64,000 nucleotides of DNA from assembly GCA_040219275.1 (NCBI GenBank), contig JAVJSU010000039.1, positions 248,001 to 312,000 of the forward strand, given 5' to 3'. The position numbers were made by a program, and so were the translations under genes. Positions 1-9,387 of this stretch are shown piece by piece (position 1 is the first letter of the stretch; each line of letters begins with the position of its first letter). The DNA is from JAVJSU01 sp040219275 (GTDB lineage Bacteria; Chloroflexota; Anaerolineae; Aggregatilineales; Phototrophicaceae). The notes beneath the pieces were generated by a model that worked only from the letters and a program-made list of their open reading frames with translations, had not been told where the DNA came from and ran no database searches.

Positions 1-1
1 G

Positions 2-37
2 GTTCGCATCACTGTACAGTTAGAAAAAGTTTTATAA
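2..37 (+). CDS. C-terminal tail of an upstream gene (partial)
   Basis: An open frame enters from the left edge, reads VRITVQLEKVL and stops at TAA 35-37, three bases before the next start codon. The short gap suggests that it is the end of an operon partner of the J-domain protein. The visible part is too short to identify. A DnaK-like partner would make sense beside a J-domain protein, but that is only a guess. Confidence 0.3.
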   Translation, partial: VRITVQLEKVL

Positions 38-40
38 GCA

Positions 41-904
41 ATGTCCGAAATTTTGAAGAAGTGGTTAAAACCCAAATTAGATAGTCTGATGAGTGTCCAG
101 AAAACCGTCATCGGCTCAGAACCCGGTCTCGTCACCCATTTATGGAGCGGGGTAAAAATCAATATTTACATTATTGACGAACCGGTAAAAACCCGCGCCA
201 TCAAACGTGCATTGCAAGAAGCAACGAATGTCGGCATCGGGTCAATGTTTATCGTCGCCGCCCACCTTCTCCCCACAAAAGGCATACAGTTCATCCCTGA
301 AGAGTGGCTACAGGCAATCCATATTCTTTCCGGAGAACAATTATACAGCTATCAATTTGGCAAAGAGGGTCCAGAACTCACCCAACTTCACCTTGAGCCA
401 CTCGGTGGCTTGGGCAAGTGGGAAGTTCAGCAAGGACCAGCGTTTAATTTCAATCGCCTGCGTTTCTATTCGCTCTCCACAAAAACACGCTTCATCAAAG
501 GCACATGGATGGTCGCCGATTTTGATTCGCCTGCCTTCTGGAAAGACAATGACTATCGTCGGCATCAGGAAAAAGAACGCCAACAGCGCCATCGAGCCAC
601 AGGCAATACGCATTGGCATACGTGGGAAGGCTTCCAAACATGGAACAGCGAGAATCGCACGAACGGCAACGGAAATTCGCAATCCGCCACATCCTCACCC
701 CTTAAGTCATACCTCGATCAATGCTATGATTTTCTGGGCGTAAAATCAGATGCGGGGTTTGATGAAGTCCGTGCCGCCTACCGAAAAATTGCCCGTCAGG
801 TGCATCCAGATGTCAGTGAATTGCCGAAAGAAGAAGCGGAAGTCCGTTTCCGCATTGTTACGCAGGCTTATGAATACATTAAATCCGCCAATAACTGGGC
901 ATAA
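41..904 (+). CDS. J-domain (DnaJ-like) protein with a novel N-terminal region
   Basis: A 287-residue protein whose last ~60 residues (about 225-285) form a J domain with the diagnostic HPD tripeptide at residues 255-257. It would be expected to stimulate the ATPase of an Hsp70 partner in the cytoplasm. Residues 1-165 are an unrecognised globular region, followed by a charged, Asn/Gly/Ser-rich linker (about 175-220). There is no Gly/Phe region, no zinc-finger cysteine repeat and no DnaJ C-terminal domain, so this is a class III J protein and not canonical DnaJ. The client or partner is probably set by the N-terminal domain. The start codon follows the preceding stop by three bases, so it is probably translated in an operon. 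Confidence 0.8.
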   Translation: MSEILKKWLKPKLDSLMSVQKTVIGSEPGLVTHLWSGVKINIYIIDEPVKTRAIKRALQEATNVGIGSMFIVAAHLLPTKGIQFIPEEWLQAIHILSGEQLYSYQFGKEGPELTQLHLEPLGGLGKWEVQQGPAFNFNRLRFYSLSTKTRFIKGTWMVADFDSPAFWKDNDYRRHQEKERQQRHRATGNTHWHTWEGFQTWNSENRTNGNGNSQSATSSPLKSYLDQCYDFLGVKSDAGFDEVRAAYRKIARQVHPDVSELPKEEAEVRFRIVTQAYEYIKSANNWA

Positions 905-1153
905 AATAGATTTTGACAAACGATTCTCTCATGTTGTTTGGTTGTTCGTAATGTGTCTTTAAAAGACATAAGGGGTCATAATTACATTTCCAATTAATGT
1001 CAATATTTAAGTTTTTTCAAACTATTGTATAAAGTGCGGTTTTTCGATATTTTGAAGCTACTCGTAAAAGCCGAATCCAGATTAGATTCAATCAGTCTGA
1101 CATTGGTACCACTACGGGTAAGCGGTTGTTTATTTTTATTTAAGGAGAATGGT

Positions 1154-2983
1154 ATGAAGAACTTTTCTAAACTGTTAGCATTGGTGATGATGCTAGCAAT
1201 TGTCGCTGTGCTCGCCCTTCCGGCGCTTGCACAGGATGACGAGGGATTTGGTGTTGGTGATATCCCGATTGATGATAACACCCCCGGTGCCGGTGAAGGT
1301 GGTGTCGTAGTTTATGACAACTCCGGTGGTGATGATCCCCAAACCTTTAACCCGTTGGTCGGTGGTGATACCACATCTTCAGCAGTATATGATTTCCTCT
1401 ACCCCTCAATCTTCGCCATCAACCCGTTGAACGGTCTTAGTGAACCGAATCAACCCGGTGGTCTGGCAACAGGCTGGGAATTTAACGAAGATGGTACACA
1501 GGTCACAATTACCCTCCGTCAGGACGCTTTCTGGAGCGACGGTACACAAATCACCGCGGCTGACTACATTTGGTCAACAACTGCTATCCGCAGTGGTGAA
1601 ATTGACTCACCGCGTACCAGCATGTTCGAAACCTTGGCTGATGGTACCCCCGCCGGTGGTAAAATCTCCAGCATCGAAGCAACCGACGATTTCACCGTTG
1701 TCGTGACCTTCGCAGAACCGGACTGCATCGCATTTGAAGACATCAATGATGCCGCAGTTGTTCCGGCACACGTCTTCGCTGATCTGTATGACGATGATCT
1801 CGCCGCAATGAACGAAGAACCACGTCGTATTCCGGAAGTCACATTCGGTCCGTTCTACGATCTGGAATTTGACCCCGGTCAGCGCGTAAGCCTTCTGGCA
1901 AACCAGGAATATCCTGATGCCTATGCTGGTTACGTCGTTCCTGAAGAATGGGTCTACCTGAGCGTCCCCAATACCGATGTTGCAACAGAACGCTTCATCG
2001 CCGGTGACATTAGTATTCTCGGTGTGCCTTCAACCCGTCAGGAAGAGTTCCGCACTGACCCCAATCTTGCGGATTTCCAGACATTTGAATTCACCGGTAA
2101 CGGTTTCAGCTTCTTCGCGATGAACTGGGCAAACCCGGATAATCCGCTTCCTGCATTGGATGAAGAAGGTAACTTAATCGAACAGGATCCGCACCCGGTA
2201 CTCGGTGATGTCCGCGTTCGTCAAGCAATTACACAGGCTGTTGATGTCGCTTCCATCATCGAAAACATCCGTGATGGCAACGGTATTCAGGTTGCAACAC
2301 ACACAATCCCAACTTCATGGGTTTACAATCCTGACCTGCAATATGTATTCGATCCCGATGCCGCGATGGCATTACTGGACGAAGCGGGTTGGATCGACGA
2401 TGATGGCGATGCCTCCACCCCACGCGTCTGCTCCGGTTGCCTCCATGCAGAAGAAGGCGCTACATTATCCATTCGCATTCGCGTTCCTGAAGGTTCAGAA
2501 TCCACAACCCAAACCGGTGAATTCTTCGCCGCTTCACTTGATGATATCGGCTTTGATGCTGACTTCGCCGCGATTGACTGGGGTAGTGCATTCCTACCGG
2601 AACTGACTGGTCAGACATTTGATCTCGCGCTGTTGGCGTGGAGCCTCGGTCTACCGGTTGATCCTGATGTATCCTGGGCATACGGTCCGGAAGTTGACGT
2701 ACCCGGTTCAGGCTTCAACTTCGGTTCCTTCTACAACGAAGAACTGAACGAACTGATGGCACAGGGACGTAGCCCGTCCGCAACCAATGGTTGTGATCAG
2801 GACGCACGTCGTGAAATCTATCTGCGTGCACAGGAAATCCTCTTCGATGAGGTCCCGTACATGTACCTGTGGGTAGCCCAGAGCATGACAGCGGCACAGC
2901 CGAACCTCATCAACTGGAATCCTTCCCCGTACTCACGTACATACAGCATTGATGGTTGGGCACTGCTCGATCAACCTGAATAA
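1154..2983 (+). CDS. ABC transporter substrate-binding protein, family 5 (oligopeptide/dipeptide type)
   Basis: A 609-residue exported solute receptor of the DppA/OppA class. The chosen ATG has TAAGGAGAA eight bases upstream and begins a clean signal peptide (MKNFSKLLALVMMLAIVAVL, then LPALA before QDD). The frame is open further upstream, but that extension would put residues before the signal peptide. There is no lipobox cysteine, so it looks released or weakly tethered. Mid-protein segments such as FWSDGTQITAADYIWS are typical of the SBP_bac_5 fold. The two permeases follow after a strong terminator hairpin, which fits the usual arrangement of abundant receptor and less abundant permease. 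The substrate cannot be told from sequence; peptides or oligosaccharides are both possible. Confidence 0.88.
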   Translation: MKNFSKLLALVMMLAIVAVLALPALAQDDEGFGVGDIPIDDNTPGAGEGGVVVYDNSGGDDPQTFNPLVGGDTTSSAVYDFLYPSIFAINPLNGLSEPNQPGGLATGWEFNEDGTQVTITLRQDAFWSDGTQITAADYIWSTTAIRSGEIDSPRTSMFETLADGTPAGGKISSIEATDDFTVVVTFAEPDCIAFEDINDAAVVPAHVFADLYDDDLAAMNEEPRRIPEVTFGPFYDLEFDPGQRVSLLANQEYPDAYAGYVVPEEWVYLSVPNTDVATERFIAGDISILGVPSTRQEEFRTDPNLADFQTFEFTGNGFSFFAMNWANPDNPLPALDEEGNLIEQDPHPVLGDVRVRQAITQAVDVASIIENIRDGNGIQVATHTIPTSWVYNPDLQYVFDPDAAMALLDEAGWIDDDGDASTPRVCSGCLHAEEGATLSIRIRVPEGSESTTQTGEFFAASLDDIGFDADFAAIDWGSAFLPELTGQTFDLALLAWSLGLPVDPDVSWAYGPEVDVPGSGFNFGSFYNEELNELMAQGRSPSATNGCDQDARREIYLRAQEILFDEVPYMYLWVAQSMTAAQPNLINWNPSPYSRTYSIDGWALLDQPE

Positions 2984-3000
2984 TCTATTCAGCATTTAAA

Positions 3001-3036
3001 AATGATAGCGTCAGGGAAACCTGGCGCTATCATTTC
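3001..3036 (+). terminator. Intrinsic terminator/attenuating hairpin after the binding-protein gene
   Basis: A 10-bp perfect stem (3001-3010 with 3025-3034) continues through one G-U pair and CAGG/CCTG to a GAAA tetraloop. The 3' T-run is short (TTTCTTT), so partial read-through into the permease genes is likely. That would explain differential expression within the operon. Confidence 0.75.
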
Positions 3037-3124
3037 TTTACGTCAAATAAATACTCAAAATAAATTTATGTGTAGCTGTTTATTAAAAAGAACCATTTGT
3101 TTCGCTATCGTAGGGTAACGTCGC

Positions 3125-4441
3125 ATGACTCAATTTATTATTCGAAGAATCATACAAGCTATTCCAACTTTTTTTGGGATCACACTACTCTCGTATTTGA
3201 TTATTGTCGCCGCTCCCGGTGATCCCGTTTCAATTCTAACGTTCGGCCCGAACGTTAGCCCACAGGAACGTGAAGCTGTCGCAGAGCGTCTGGGCGTAAA
3301 TCAGCCCTGGCCCATGCAATATCTGCGCTGGCTCATCGGCGATGCACCGTTAACGATCGGTGGCGATCGTGTGTGGGCGATGGAACTTTCTAATGGTGAC
3401 GTTGTGATGGTAGATGCCAATAACGAAGACGGAGAAATAGTCGATACGATTCCCGTCGAAGAATTTGGTACCGAACAAAATCACTGGATCGGACCGGCAG
3501 GTTCAGGGACGGAACGTGCGGTTTCCAGCCGTGATGCAACCCGCATTATTGACCGTTTATTCGACGGTCAAGATGTTGAAATCGTAAATTCGAGCTTTGT
3601 CCCGCATTATGGCGCAACCATACTCTGGGACGGTTTTACCAGTGACATTTACGAGGGCGATACCTTTTTACGCACTGAATTTAATGACCGGTATGGTATT
3701 CTACGCGGCGATTTCGGCAATTCTTTCCGCCTGAGAGAACCAGTAATCGATATCATATTAGACTTTTTGCCAGCGTCTATCGAACTTAATGTCGCCGTTC
3801 TCATTGTGGGACTTGGCATCGGCATTCCCCTCGGTGTCTTGGCATCTATATGGCACGGTAGTGCTTTCGATCAGGTAACACGCGTGCTTGCGGTCATCGG
3901 TAACGCTATTCCGGATTTTTGGTTAGCCTTGATGTTCTTAATCTTCTTCGGCGCGACACTAACTATCCTGCCGATGGGCGGGCAATGTGCGCCAACTCGC
4001 GGTGGATGTCCACCGATTTGGGGTCGGCTCGAATATCTAATCCTACCAACCACTGTTCTCGCATTAGGGGCTATCGCAGTCTTCTCGCGTTTTATGCGTG
4101 CCGCCATGTTGGACACCATCAATAGCGATTACATCCGCACAGCACGCTCTAAAGGGCTTTCGCCGCGGGGTGTTTGGTTCCGCCATGCGGCTCGCAACGC
4201 ATTAATCCCGATGGCAACCTTCATCGGTCCGGCATTTTTGGGCGTGTTATTCGGCGGTGCGGTGATTATTGAAACCATCTTCACCTGGCCCGGCATTGGT
4301 CGCCTCACTATTCAATCCATCACCGGACAGGATTATCCGGTCGTGATGGCTGTGGTTGTGTTTGGCTCCGTCCTCACAATTCTCGGATATCTGGTAACGG
4401 ACATCTTATATGCGGTGCTTGACCCGCGTATCCGATTTTAA
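3125..4441 (+). CDS. ABC transporter permease, DppB/OppB type, with a large extracytoplasmic insertion
   Basis: A 438-residue inner-membrane permease. It opens with the typical first transmembrane segment (FIIRRIIQAIPTFFGITLLS) and carries the cytoplasmic EAA-type coupling loop near YIRTARSKGLSPRGVWFRHA, followed by the last membrane spans. Family members are usually 310-340 residues. Here about 100 extra residues (roughly 70-190) sit between the QYLRWL and GDFGNSFR segments, in the loop after TM1. This loop faces the outside and could dock the binding protein. It forms a pair with the next gene, 21 bases downstream. Confidence 0.88.
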   Translation: MTQFIIRRIIQAIPTFFGITLLSYLIIVAAPGDPVSILTFGPNVSPQEREAVAERLGVNQPWPMQYLRWLIGDAPLTIGGDRVWAMELSNGDVVMVDANNEDGEIVDTIPVEEFGTEQNHWIGPAGSGTERAVSSRDATRIIDRLFDGQDVEIVNSSFVPHYGATILWDGFTSDIYEGDTFLRTEFNDRYGILRGDFGNSFRLREPVIDIILDFLPASIELNVAVLIVGLGIGIPLGVLASIWHGSAFDQVTRVLAVIGNAIPDFWLALMFLIFFGATLTILPMGGQCAPTRGGCPPIWGRLEYLILPTTVLALGAIAVFSRFMRAAMLDTINSDYIRTARSKGLSPRGVWFRHAARNALIPMATFIGPAFLGVLFGGAVIIETIFTWPGIGRLTIQSITGQDYPVVMAVVVFGSVLTILGYLVTDILYAVLDPRIRF

Positions 4442-4462
4442 TTAAGTAAGGAGCGTAACATT

Positions 4463-5386
4463 ATGGCAACTCAAACACAATCGCCGAATGTCACCAGTCT
4501 AGCCACTCCGGCTGAGGAAAAACTCAAAAGTAAATCACTTCTCCAGAAAGCCTTGTGGCGTATCTGGCATGATCGCCTCACTATGGTTGCCCTTACCGTT
4601 CTTGGTATTATGACATTAATGGCGGTCTTCGCACCATTTATCACAAGTGAAGTTCTTCAGGTCGATTATCTGGAGATTAATCTTGAAAATAATTATGCGG
4701 ATCTCGGCTCACCGGGACACTTACTCGGTACGGATGAGATGGGACGCGATCACCTAGCGCGTTTACTTTACGGTGGGCGTATTTCTCTCGGAATTGGCTT
4801 TTCTGCGGCGATTATGTCGCTTAGCATCGGGATCATCATAGGGGTAATTACAGGGTATTATGGCGGAATCGTCGATGACATCATCATCTGGTTTATCACC
4901 ACGCTCAATTCTATCCCACAACTGTTCCTCTTATTGATTATCGCGGCGATGCTCTCACCGAGTCCCGGAAGTCTCGTCCTCGTCCTTGGTGCGCTTGGCT
5001 GGACGGGAGCAACACGCATTGTACGTGGTGAAACCTTCTCTCTGAAGAATCAAGAATTTGTCATTGCGGCGCGGGCGGTTGGCGCATCTGACATCCGAAT
5101 CATGTTTGTCCACATCGTGCCAAACATTATCTCTTTGTTGGTGATTTCGCTGGCGCTTGGAATCGGTGGTCTGATCTTGACTGAATCCGCCCTAAGTTTC
5201 CTCGGATTCGGTGTCAAAGCACCTTATCCGACCTGGGGCAACATGCTTAGTGGTGGTCTAGATATGATCCGCCGTGCGCCGCATCTGCTGTATTCACCCG
5301 GTTTGCTCATCTTTGTAACGGTGCTCTGCCTATACATCATTGGTGATGGTCTACGCGACGCATTCGATCCGAAACAAGCTGACTAA
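4463..5386 (+). CDS. ABC transporter permease, DppC/OppC type
   Basis: A 307-residue second permease subunit of the peptide/nickel-type importer. TAAGGAG lies ten bases before the ATG. After a ~30-residue polar N-terminus come the first membrane span, the conserved GTDEMGRDHLARLLYGGR segment, and the EAA coupling loop (VIAARAVGASDIRIMFVHIV). It probably forms a heterodimer with the preceding gene product. No OppD/OppF-type ATPase gene follows: the operon ends at a terminator and the next gene is on the other strand. The ATPases must therefore be encoded elsewhere or be shared. Confidence 0.9.
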   Translation: MATQTQSPNVTSLATPAEEKLKSKSLLQKALWRIWHDRLTMVALTVLGIMTLMAVFAPFITSEVLQVDYLEINLENNYADLGSPGHLLGTDEMGRDHLARLLYGGRISLGIGFSAAIMSLSIGIIIGVITGYYGGIVDDIIIWFITTLNSIPQLFLLLIIAAMLSPSPGSLVLVLGALGWTGATRIVRGETFSLKNQEFVIAARAVGASDIRIMFVHIVPNIISLLVISLALGIGGLILTESALSFLGFGVKAPYPTWGNMLSGGLDMIRRAPHLLYSPGLLIFVTVLCLYIIGDGLRDAFDPKQAD

Positions 5387-5410
5387 ATAAACCTCTTAAC
5401 GACACAACAG

Positions 5411-5447
5411 ATAGGTGGTATGCCAATAGCGTACCGCCTATTTTTTT
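5411..5447 (+). terminator. Intrinsic terminator of the ABC importer operon
   Basis: Stem 5411-5420 pairs with 5432-5441 (one G-U pair), followed immediately by seven T residues. Confidence 0.85.
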
Positions 5448-5473
5448 GCACATTCACTATCAACAAGGGCTAA

Positions 5474-5513
5474 CATAAAAAAACGGCATGAGCTATATCT
5501 GCCCATGCCGTTT
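5474..5513 (-). terminator. Intrinsic terminator of the pyrophosphatase gene
   Basis: A perfect 10-bp stem (5481-5490 with 5504-5513). On the minus strand it is followed by a run of seven T residues. Confidence 0.85.
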
Positions 5514-5550
5514 GATTATATACAGTTGTTATCGGTTAGCGAAATATCCG

Positions 5551-7875
5551 CTACGAACCGCCGTCCGCTTCCGGGGTGCTATCCGCATCAGCGTCTGCAC
5601 CGGCATCCTCGTCGGTTGTGTCTACGTCAGCTTCTTCTGTCGCATCAGCATCTTCTTCGACGGTCATTTCCGTATCATCATCCGTTACCGGAGCCTCTTC
5701 GATGATAGTTGTTTGATCGCCCGCATCCACGGATGAAGCGTTGGTATCCAGAGCATTAGCGATTAACGGTGCAATCACGAGGGACACAATCGCCAGCAAC
5801 TTGAGCAGAATGTTCAATGACGGTCCTGATGTGTCCTTGAAGGGATCACCGACGGTATCACCGACGACTGCCGCTTTATGGGCATCCGAACCCTTGCCAC
5901 CAAAATTGCCCGCTTCGATGTATTTCTTAGCGTTGTCCCATGCACCACCAGCATTCGCCATCATCACGGCGAGCATAAAGGCAGAAATCAACGAGCCAAT
6001 CAACACACCAACCAATGTTTCAGAACCAACATAGGTCATTAAATCTTCGTTACCCTGTACGGCAACAGTCAGAATGGCGATTACAACCGGAACGGCGACA
6101 GCGATCAAACCGGGCAAAATCATTTGACGGATGGCGCTATCGGTGCTGATGCCCACACAACGTTCGTAATCCGGTTCAGCTGTACCTTCCATAATGCCGG
6201 GGATTTCACGGAATTGACGACGCACTTCTTCCACGATTTCCTGAGCCGCTCTACCGACTGCCAGCATGGTCAAGGCGCTAAAGATATAGGGCAAAACTGC
6301 ACCGAGGAACAAACCCGTAATCAGGCGTTGATCCAACACAACAGCCGCAAAAGTGGTCAATTCTTCTGCTGATGCCGGTCCCTTAACAGCCGTGATGAAT
6401 GCGGCGGTTAATGCCAGCGCAGTCATGGCGGCGCTACCAATCGCAAAACCTTTACCTGTGGCGGCGGTCGTGTTACCGAGGCTATCCAGCGCATCGGTAC
6501 GTTCACGTACTGCGCCTTCTAATTCGGACATTTCCGCAATACCACCAGCATTGTCTGCCACCGGACCGTAAGCGTCTGTCGCCAGCGTAATCCCCAAGGT
6601 GGAGAGCATACCGACTGCGGCAACCGCCACACCGTAAAGCCCTGTCGCGGAAATCGCAATAAGCGTCACAGCGATAATAATCAGCACCGGAGCAAGCGTA
6701 CTGAACATACCCACTGCTAGACCGCGAATGATGACGATACCCGCACCACCCTGCGCGCTTTCGGCAAGATTCTTGGTCGGTCCATAACTATCTGCGGTGA
6801 AATATTCGGTGAAGTAACCAATCGCCACACCACCGACCAAACCGCTGATGGTCGCAATCATCACGCCTGTGCCAAGATCAAGCACTGCGGCAATAATAAC
6901 GACCGCCACACCGACGATCAAGCTCGCTCCATAAACACCTTTACGCAAACTCCACAGCAAATCTTCTTGTGAAGCACCTTCTTCGGTAGTGACAAGAAAT
7001 GTACTACCAATTGCAATCAACACACCAGCGGCGGCGACCAGAAGCGGGAAGGATTGTGCCGCAATCGCATTTTCAGTAGCGATACCGCCACCCACCAGCA
7101 CAGCCAGCGTCATCGCGGCGATGATCGAACTTGCATAGCTTTCAAACAGATCAGAACCCATACCGGCGACATCACCAACGTTATCACCCACGTTATCGGC
7201 GATGGTCGCGGGGTTACGCGGATCATCTTCAGGAATACCCGCTTCGGTCTTACCCACAAGATCAGCACCAACGTCTGCCGCTTTGGTGAAGATACCCCCA
7301 CCGACACGGGCAAAAATGGCGATAGACGTACCACCGAAGCCGAAGCCTGCCAGCGCACTCATCGCTTCTAGTGGATCATCAATCTGGTTGGTGAAGAGGA
7401 TAAACAAAGCACCCACACCCAGCAAAGCCAGACCCACAACCAACGTTCCCATGACCGTTCCGCTGGCGAAGGCAACGCGCAAACCTTGATTCAAGCTCTT
7501 GGATGCCGCCGCCGCTGTACGCACATTGGCACGCACGGCAATGTACATACCGGAATAACCGGCAATACCAGAAGCAACCGCACCACTAATGAATGCAACG
7601 GCTGTCCACAGGCTCATGCCAGAATCTTCAATCTGGCTGAGCAGGGCGAGAACCACCGCCACAATCAGCACGAAAATACTCACTGCCCGATATTCACGGG
7701 TCAAAAATGCAGACGCACCACGCTGAATAGCACCGGCGATGCGCTTCATGGTGTCGTTGCCCTCATCTTGAGCAAGCACCCATGTCCGCTGTTGCCACGC
7801 AAACGCTAACCCGATCAAACTAACGATTACCGCGACAATCGCCGCGTTACTCGCATTATCAGTAAAAAATTCCAT
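5551..7875 (-). CDS. hppA: Membrane-bound ion-translocating pyrophosphatase
   Basis: A 774-residue integral membrane pump that couples pyrophosphate hydrolysis to H+ or Na+ export. The catalytic block containing GKTEAGIPEDDPRNPATIAD is intact, as is the later DNAGGIAEM region. The sequence GNTTAATGKG has Ala where K+-independent enzymes carry Lys, which places it in the K+-dependent group; that group includes both H+ and Na+ pumps. The family is usually 660-700 residues. The excess is a ~65-residue, strongly acidic Asp/Glu/Thr-rich C-terminal tail with no known role. AGGGAGAT precedes the ATG. It is transcribed alone, between its own terminator and the divergent yraN promoter. Confidence 0.95.
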   Translation of the reverse strand: MEFFTDNASNAAIVAVIVSLIGLAFAWQQRTWVLAQDEGNDTMKRIAGAIQRGASAFLTREYRAVSIFVLIVAVVLALLSQIEDSGMSLWTAVAFISGAVASGIAGYSGMYIAVRANVRTAAAASKSLNQGLRVAFASGTVMGTLVVGLALLGVGALFILFTNQIDDPLEAMSALAGFGFGGTSIAIFARVGGGIFTKAADVGADLVGKTEAGIPEDDPRNPATIADNVGDNVGDVAGMGSDLFESYASSIIAAMTLAVLVGGGIATENAIAAQSFPLLVAAAGVLIAIGSTFLVTTEEGASQEDLLWSLRKGVYGASLIVGVAVVIIAAVLDLGTGVMIATISGLVGGVAIGYFTEYFTADSYGPTKNLAESAQGGAGIVIIRGLAVGMFSTLAPVLIIIAVTLIAISATGLYGVAVAAVGMLSTLGITLATDAYGPVADNAGGIAEMSELEGAVRERTDALDSLGNTTAATGKGFAIGSAAMTALALTAAFITAVKGPASAEELTTFAAVVLDQRLITGLFLGAVLPYIFSALTMLAVGRAAQEIVEEVRRQFREIPGIMEGTAEPDYERCVGISTDSAIRQMILPGLIAVAVPVVIAILTVAVQGNEDLMTYVGSETLVGVLIGSLISAFMLAVMMANAGGAWDNAKKYIEAGNFGGKGSDAHKAAVVGDTVGDPFKDTSGPSLNILLKLLAIVSLVIAPLIANALDTNASSVDAGDQTTIIEEAPVTDDDTEMTVEEDADATEEADVDTTDEDAGADADADSTPEADGGS

Positions 7876-8041
7876 AAAATTTTATCTCCCTTGTTTTGTC
7901 TGTTGTTAGTGGGTAACAAATTAATCCCATAGCAGGCTGTAACCCACACGTTCCCATAACTTGCGAATTATTGATGCAGAAGCCGTTTTTTTCAATATGT
8001 TTATTGCTTGATCTTTAGAAACACCCAACATTCCAGTACAC

Positions 8042-8047
8042 TATAAT
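8042..8047 (+). promoter_or_regulatory. Possible -10 element of the yraN operon
   Basis: TATAAT lies 17 bases before the yraN start codon with no convincing -35 partner. If used, the leader would be very short. Confidence 0.3.
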
Positions 8048-8063
8048 CAAAGAAGGTGAACGA

Positions 8064-8432
8064 ATGACCCGACCTAAAAATCAACAAACCGGAACACTTG
8101 GCGAAGATCATGCACGCCGTTATCTTGAACACATTGGCTACCAGATCGTTACGACCAACTGGCATTGTCAATTCGGCGAAATTGATATTATCGCGCGTGA
8201 TGGCGACGCGTGGACATTTGTGGAGGTCAAAACGCGCCGCACAAAATCCACAGAAAGCGCCTATGCCAGCATCACACCCGCCAAGCGTGAAAAATTGGTC
8301 AAGAGTGTGCACACCTATTTAAACGATCATGAATTGGACGATGTGCAATGGCGCATTGATGTCATCGCCATCGCCCTAAATACCGGAAAGCAACCGATCA
8401 TTGAGCATGTTAAAGATGCACTGGACTGGTGA
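8064..8432 (+). CDS. yraN: YraN/UPF0102 family endonuclease-like protein
   Basis: A 122-residue protein with the complete family pattern: N-terminal G-LGEDHARRYLE helix, the FGEIDIIARDGD strand-turn and the FVEVKTRR motif. The acidic and lysine residues match a restriction-endonuclease-like (PD-(D/E)xK) core. The family has long been uncharacterised and is often encoded near rnh or ribosomal genes. AGAAGGTGA provides a good Shine-Dalgarno sequence. Its 3' end overlaps the miaA start, so the two are probably translationally coupled. Confidence 0.85.
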   Translation: MTRPKNQQTGTLGEDHARRYLEHIGYQIVTTNWHCQFGEIDIIARDGDAWTFVEVKTRRTKSTESAYASITPAKREKLVKSVHTYLNDHELDDVQWRIDVIAIALNTGKQPIIEHVKDALDW

Positions 8433-9384
8433 ACAACGCAATCGCATCCTCGGTCACCGCCCGCTGATTGTCATTCTAGGACCAACCGCAGTGGGCAAAA
8501 CCGGACTGGCGATCAAGGTAGGTCAAGGCATTGATGGCGAGATCATCGGTGCAGACAGCCGCCAAATCTATCAATATATGGACATCGGCACGGCGAAACC
8601 GACGGCGCAGGATCGCGCTACCCTACCCCATCATCTGATTGACATCATCGCGCCGGACGATAACCTGACCCTCGCCCGTTACCAGCACATGGCATACGCC
8701 GCCATTGATGATTGTCATACACGCGGCAAAATCCCGTTACTCGTCGGCGGAACAGGGCAATACATCAGCGCAGTCACGGAAGGCTGGTCAATTCCAGAAG
8801 TCCCCCCCGATGATACCATACGCGCAGACCTTGAAGCCTTTGCGGACGAACATGGCGCAGTAGCCCTGTACGAACGCCTAATCAAAGTTGATCCTGAAGC
8901 GGCAGAAAAAATCCATCCAAATAATATTCGGCGGGTAGTACGCGCCTTAGAAGTCCGCATCGTCACCGGCATACCAATTAGCGAATTGCAACGTAAAAAA
9001 CCACCTCCGTATGCCATTTTGGAACTCGGACTCACTTTAGAACGTCCCTATTTATATGAACGTGCGGATCATCGCGTCGATCAAATGATGGTGCTTGGCT
9101 TTGTGGAGGAAGTAAAACGATTATTGGCGATGGGCTACCCGCATACCCTGCCGTCCATGAGTGGACTCGGTTACGCACAAATCGCCGCACATTTGCTGGA
9201 TGATTTACCGCTTAACGAAGCCATTGAGCAAACGAAATCCGCAACACATGATTTTATCCGTCGCCAGTATACATGGTTTCGAGGGCACGATAATGGCATT
9301 GTGTGGCATAATATGGTGGAGCATAGTGAAGAAAACTTTTTTTTGACCATACGTAATTGGTTGAACGGATTGGACGAAGATTAG
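8416..9384 (+). CDS. miaA: tRNA dimethylallyltransferase
   Basis: Transfers a dimethylallyl group to N6 of A37 in tRNAs that read UNN codons. Visible features are the P-loop GPTAVGKT near the N-terminus, the substrate-binding ADSRQIYQYMDIGTAKPT segment, LVGGTGQYI and the C-terminal RRQYTWFRG. The length (~320 residues) is normal. In-frame alternatives are TTG 8401 and ATG 8407. I prefer ATG 8416, which overlaps yraN by 17 bases, but none has a clear Shine-Dalgarno sequence. The next gene starts three bases after its stop, so yraN, miaA and that gene probably form one operon. Confidence 0.93.
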   Translation: MHWTGEQRNRILGHRPLIVILGPTAVGKTGLAIKVGQGIDGEIIGADSRQIYQYMDIGTAKPTAQDRATLPHHLIDIIAPDDNLTLARYQHMAYAAIDDCHTRGKIPLLVGGTGQYISAVTEGWSIPEVPPDDTIRADLEAFADEHGAVALYERLIKVDPEAAEKIHPNNIRRVVRALEVRIVTGIPISELQRKKPPPYAILELGLTLERPYLYERADHRVDQMMVLGFVEEVKRLLAMGYPHTLPSMSGLGYAQIAAHLLDDLPLNEAIEQTKSATHDFIRRQYTWFRGHDNGIVWHNMVEHSEENFFLTIRNWLNGLDED

Positions 9385-9387
9385 CTT

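Noticed and set aside
1..37. GGTTCGCATC at the left edge looks like a tRNA T-arm
   Set aside because: The sequence continues as an open frame to TAA with no acceptor stem or CCA, so it is the tail of a coding gene.
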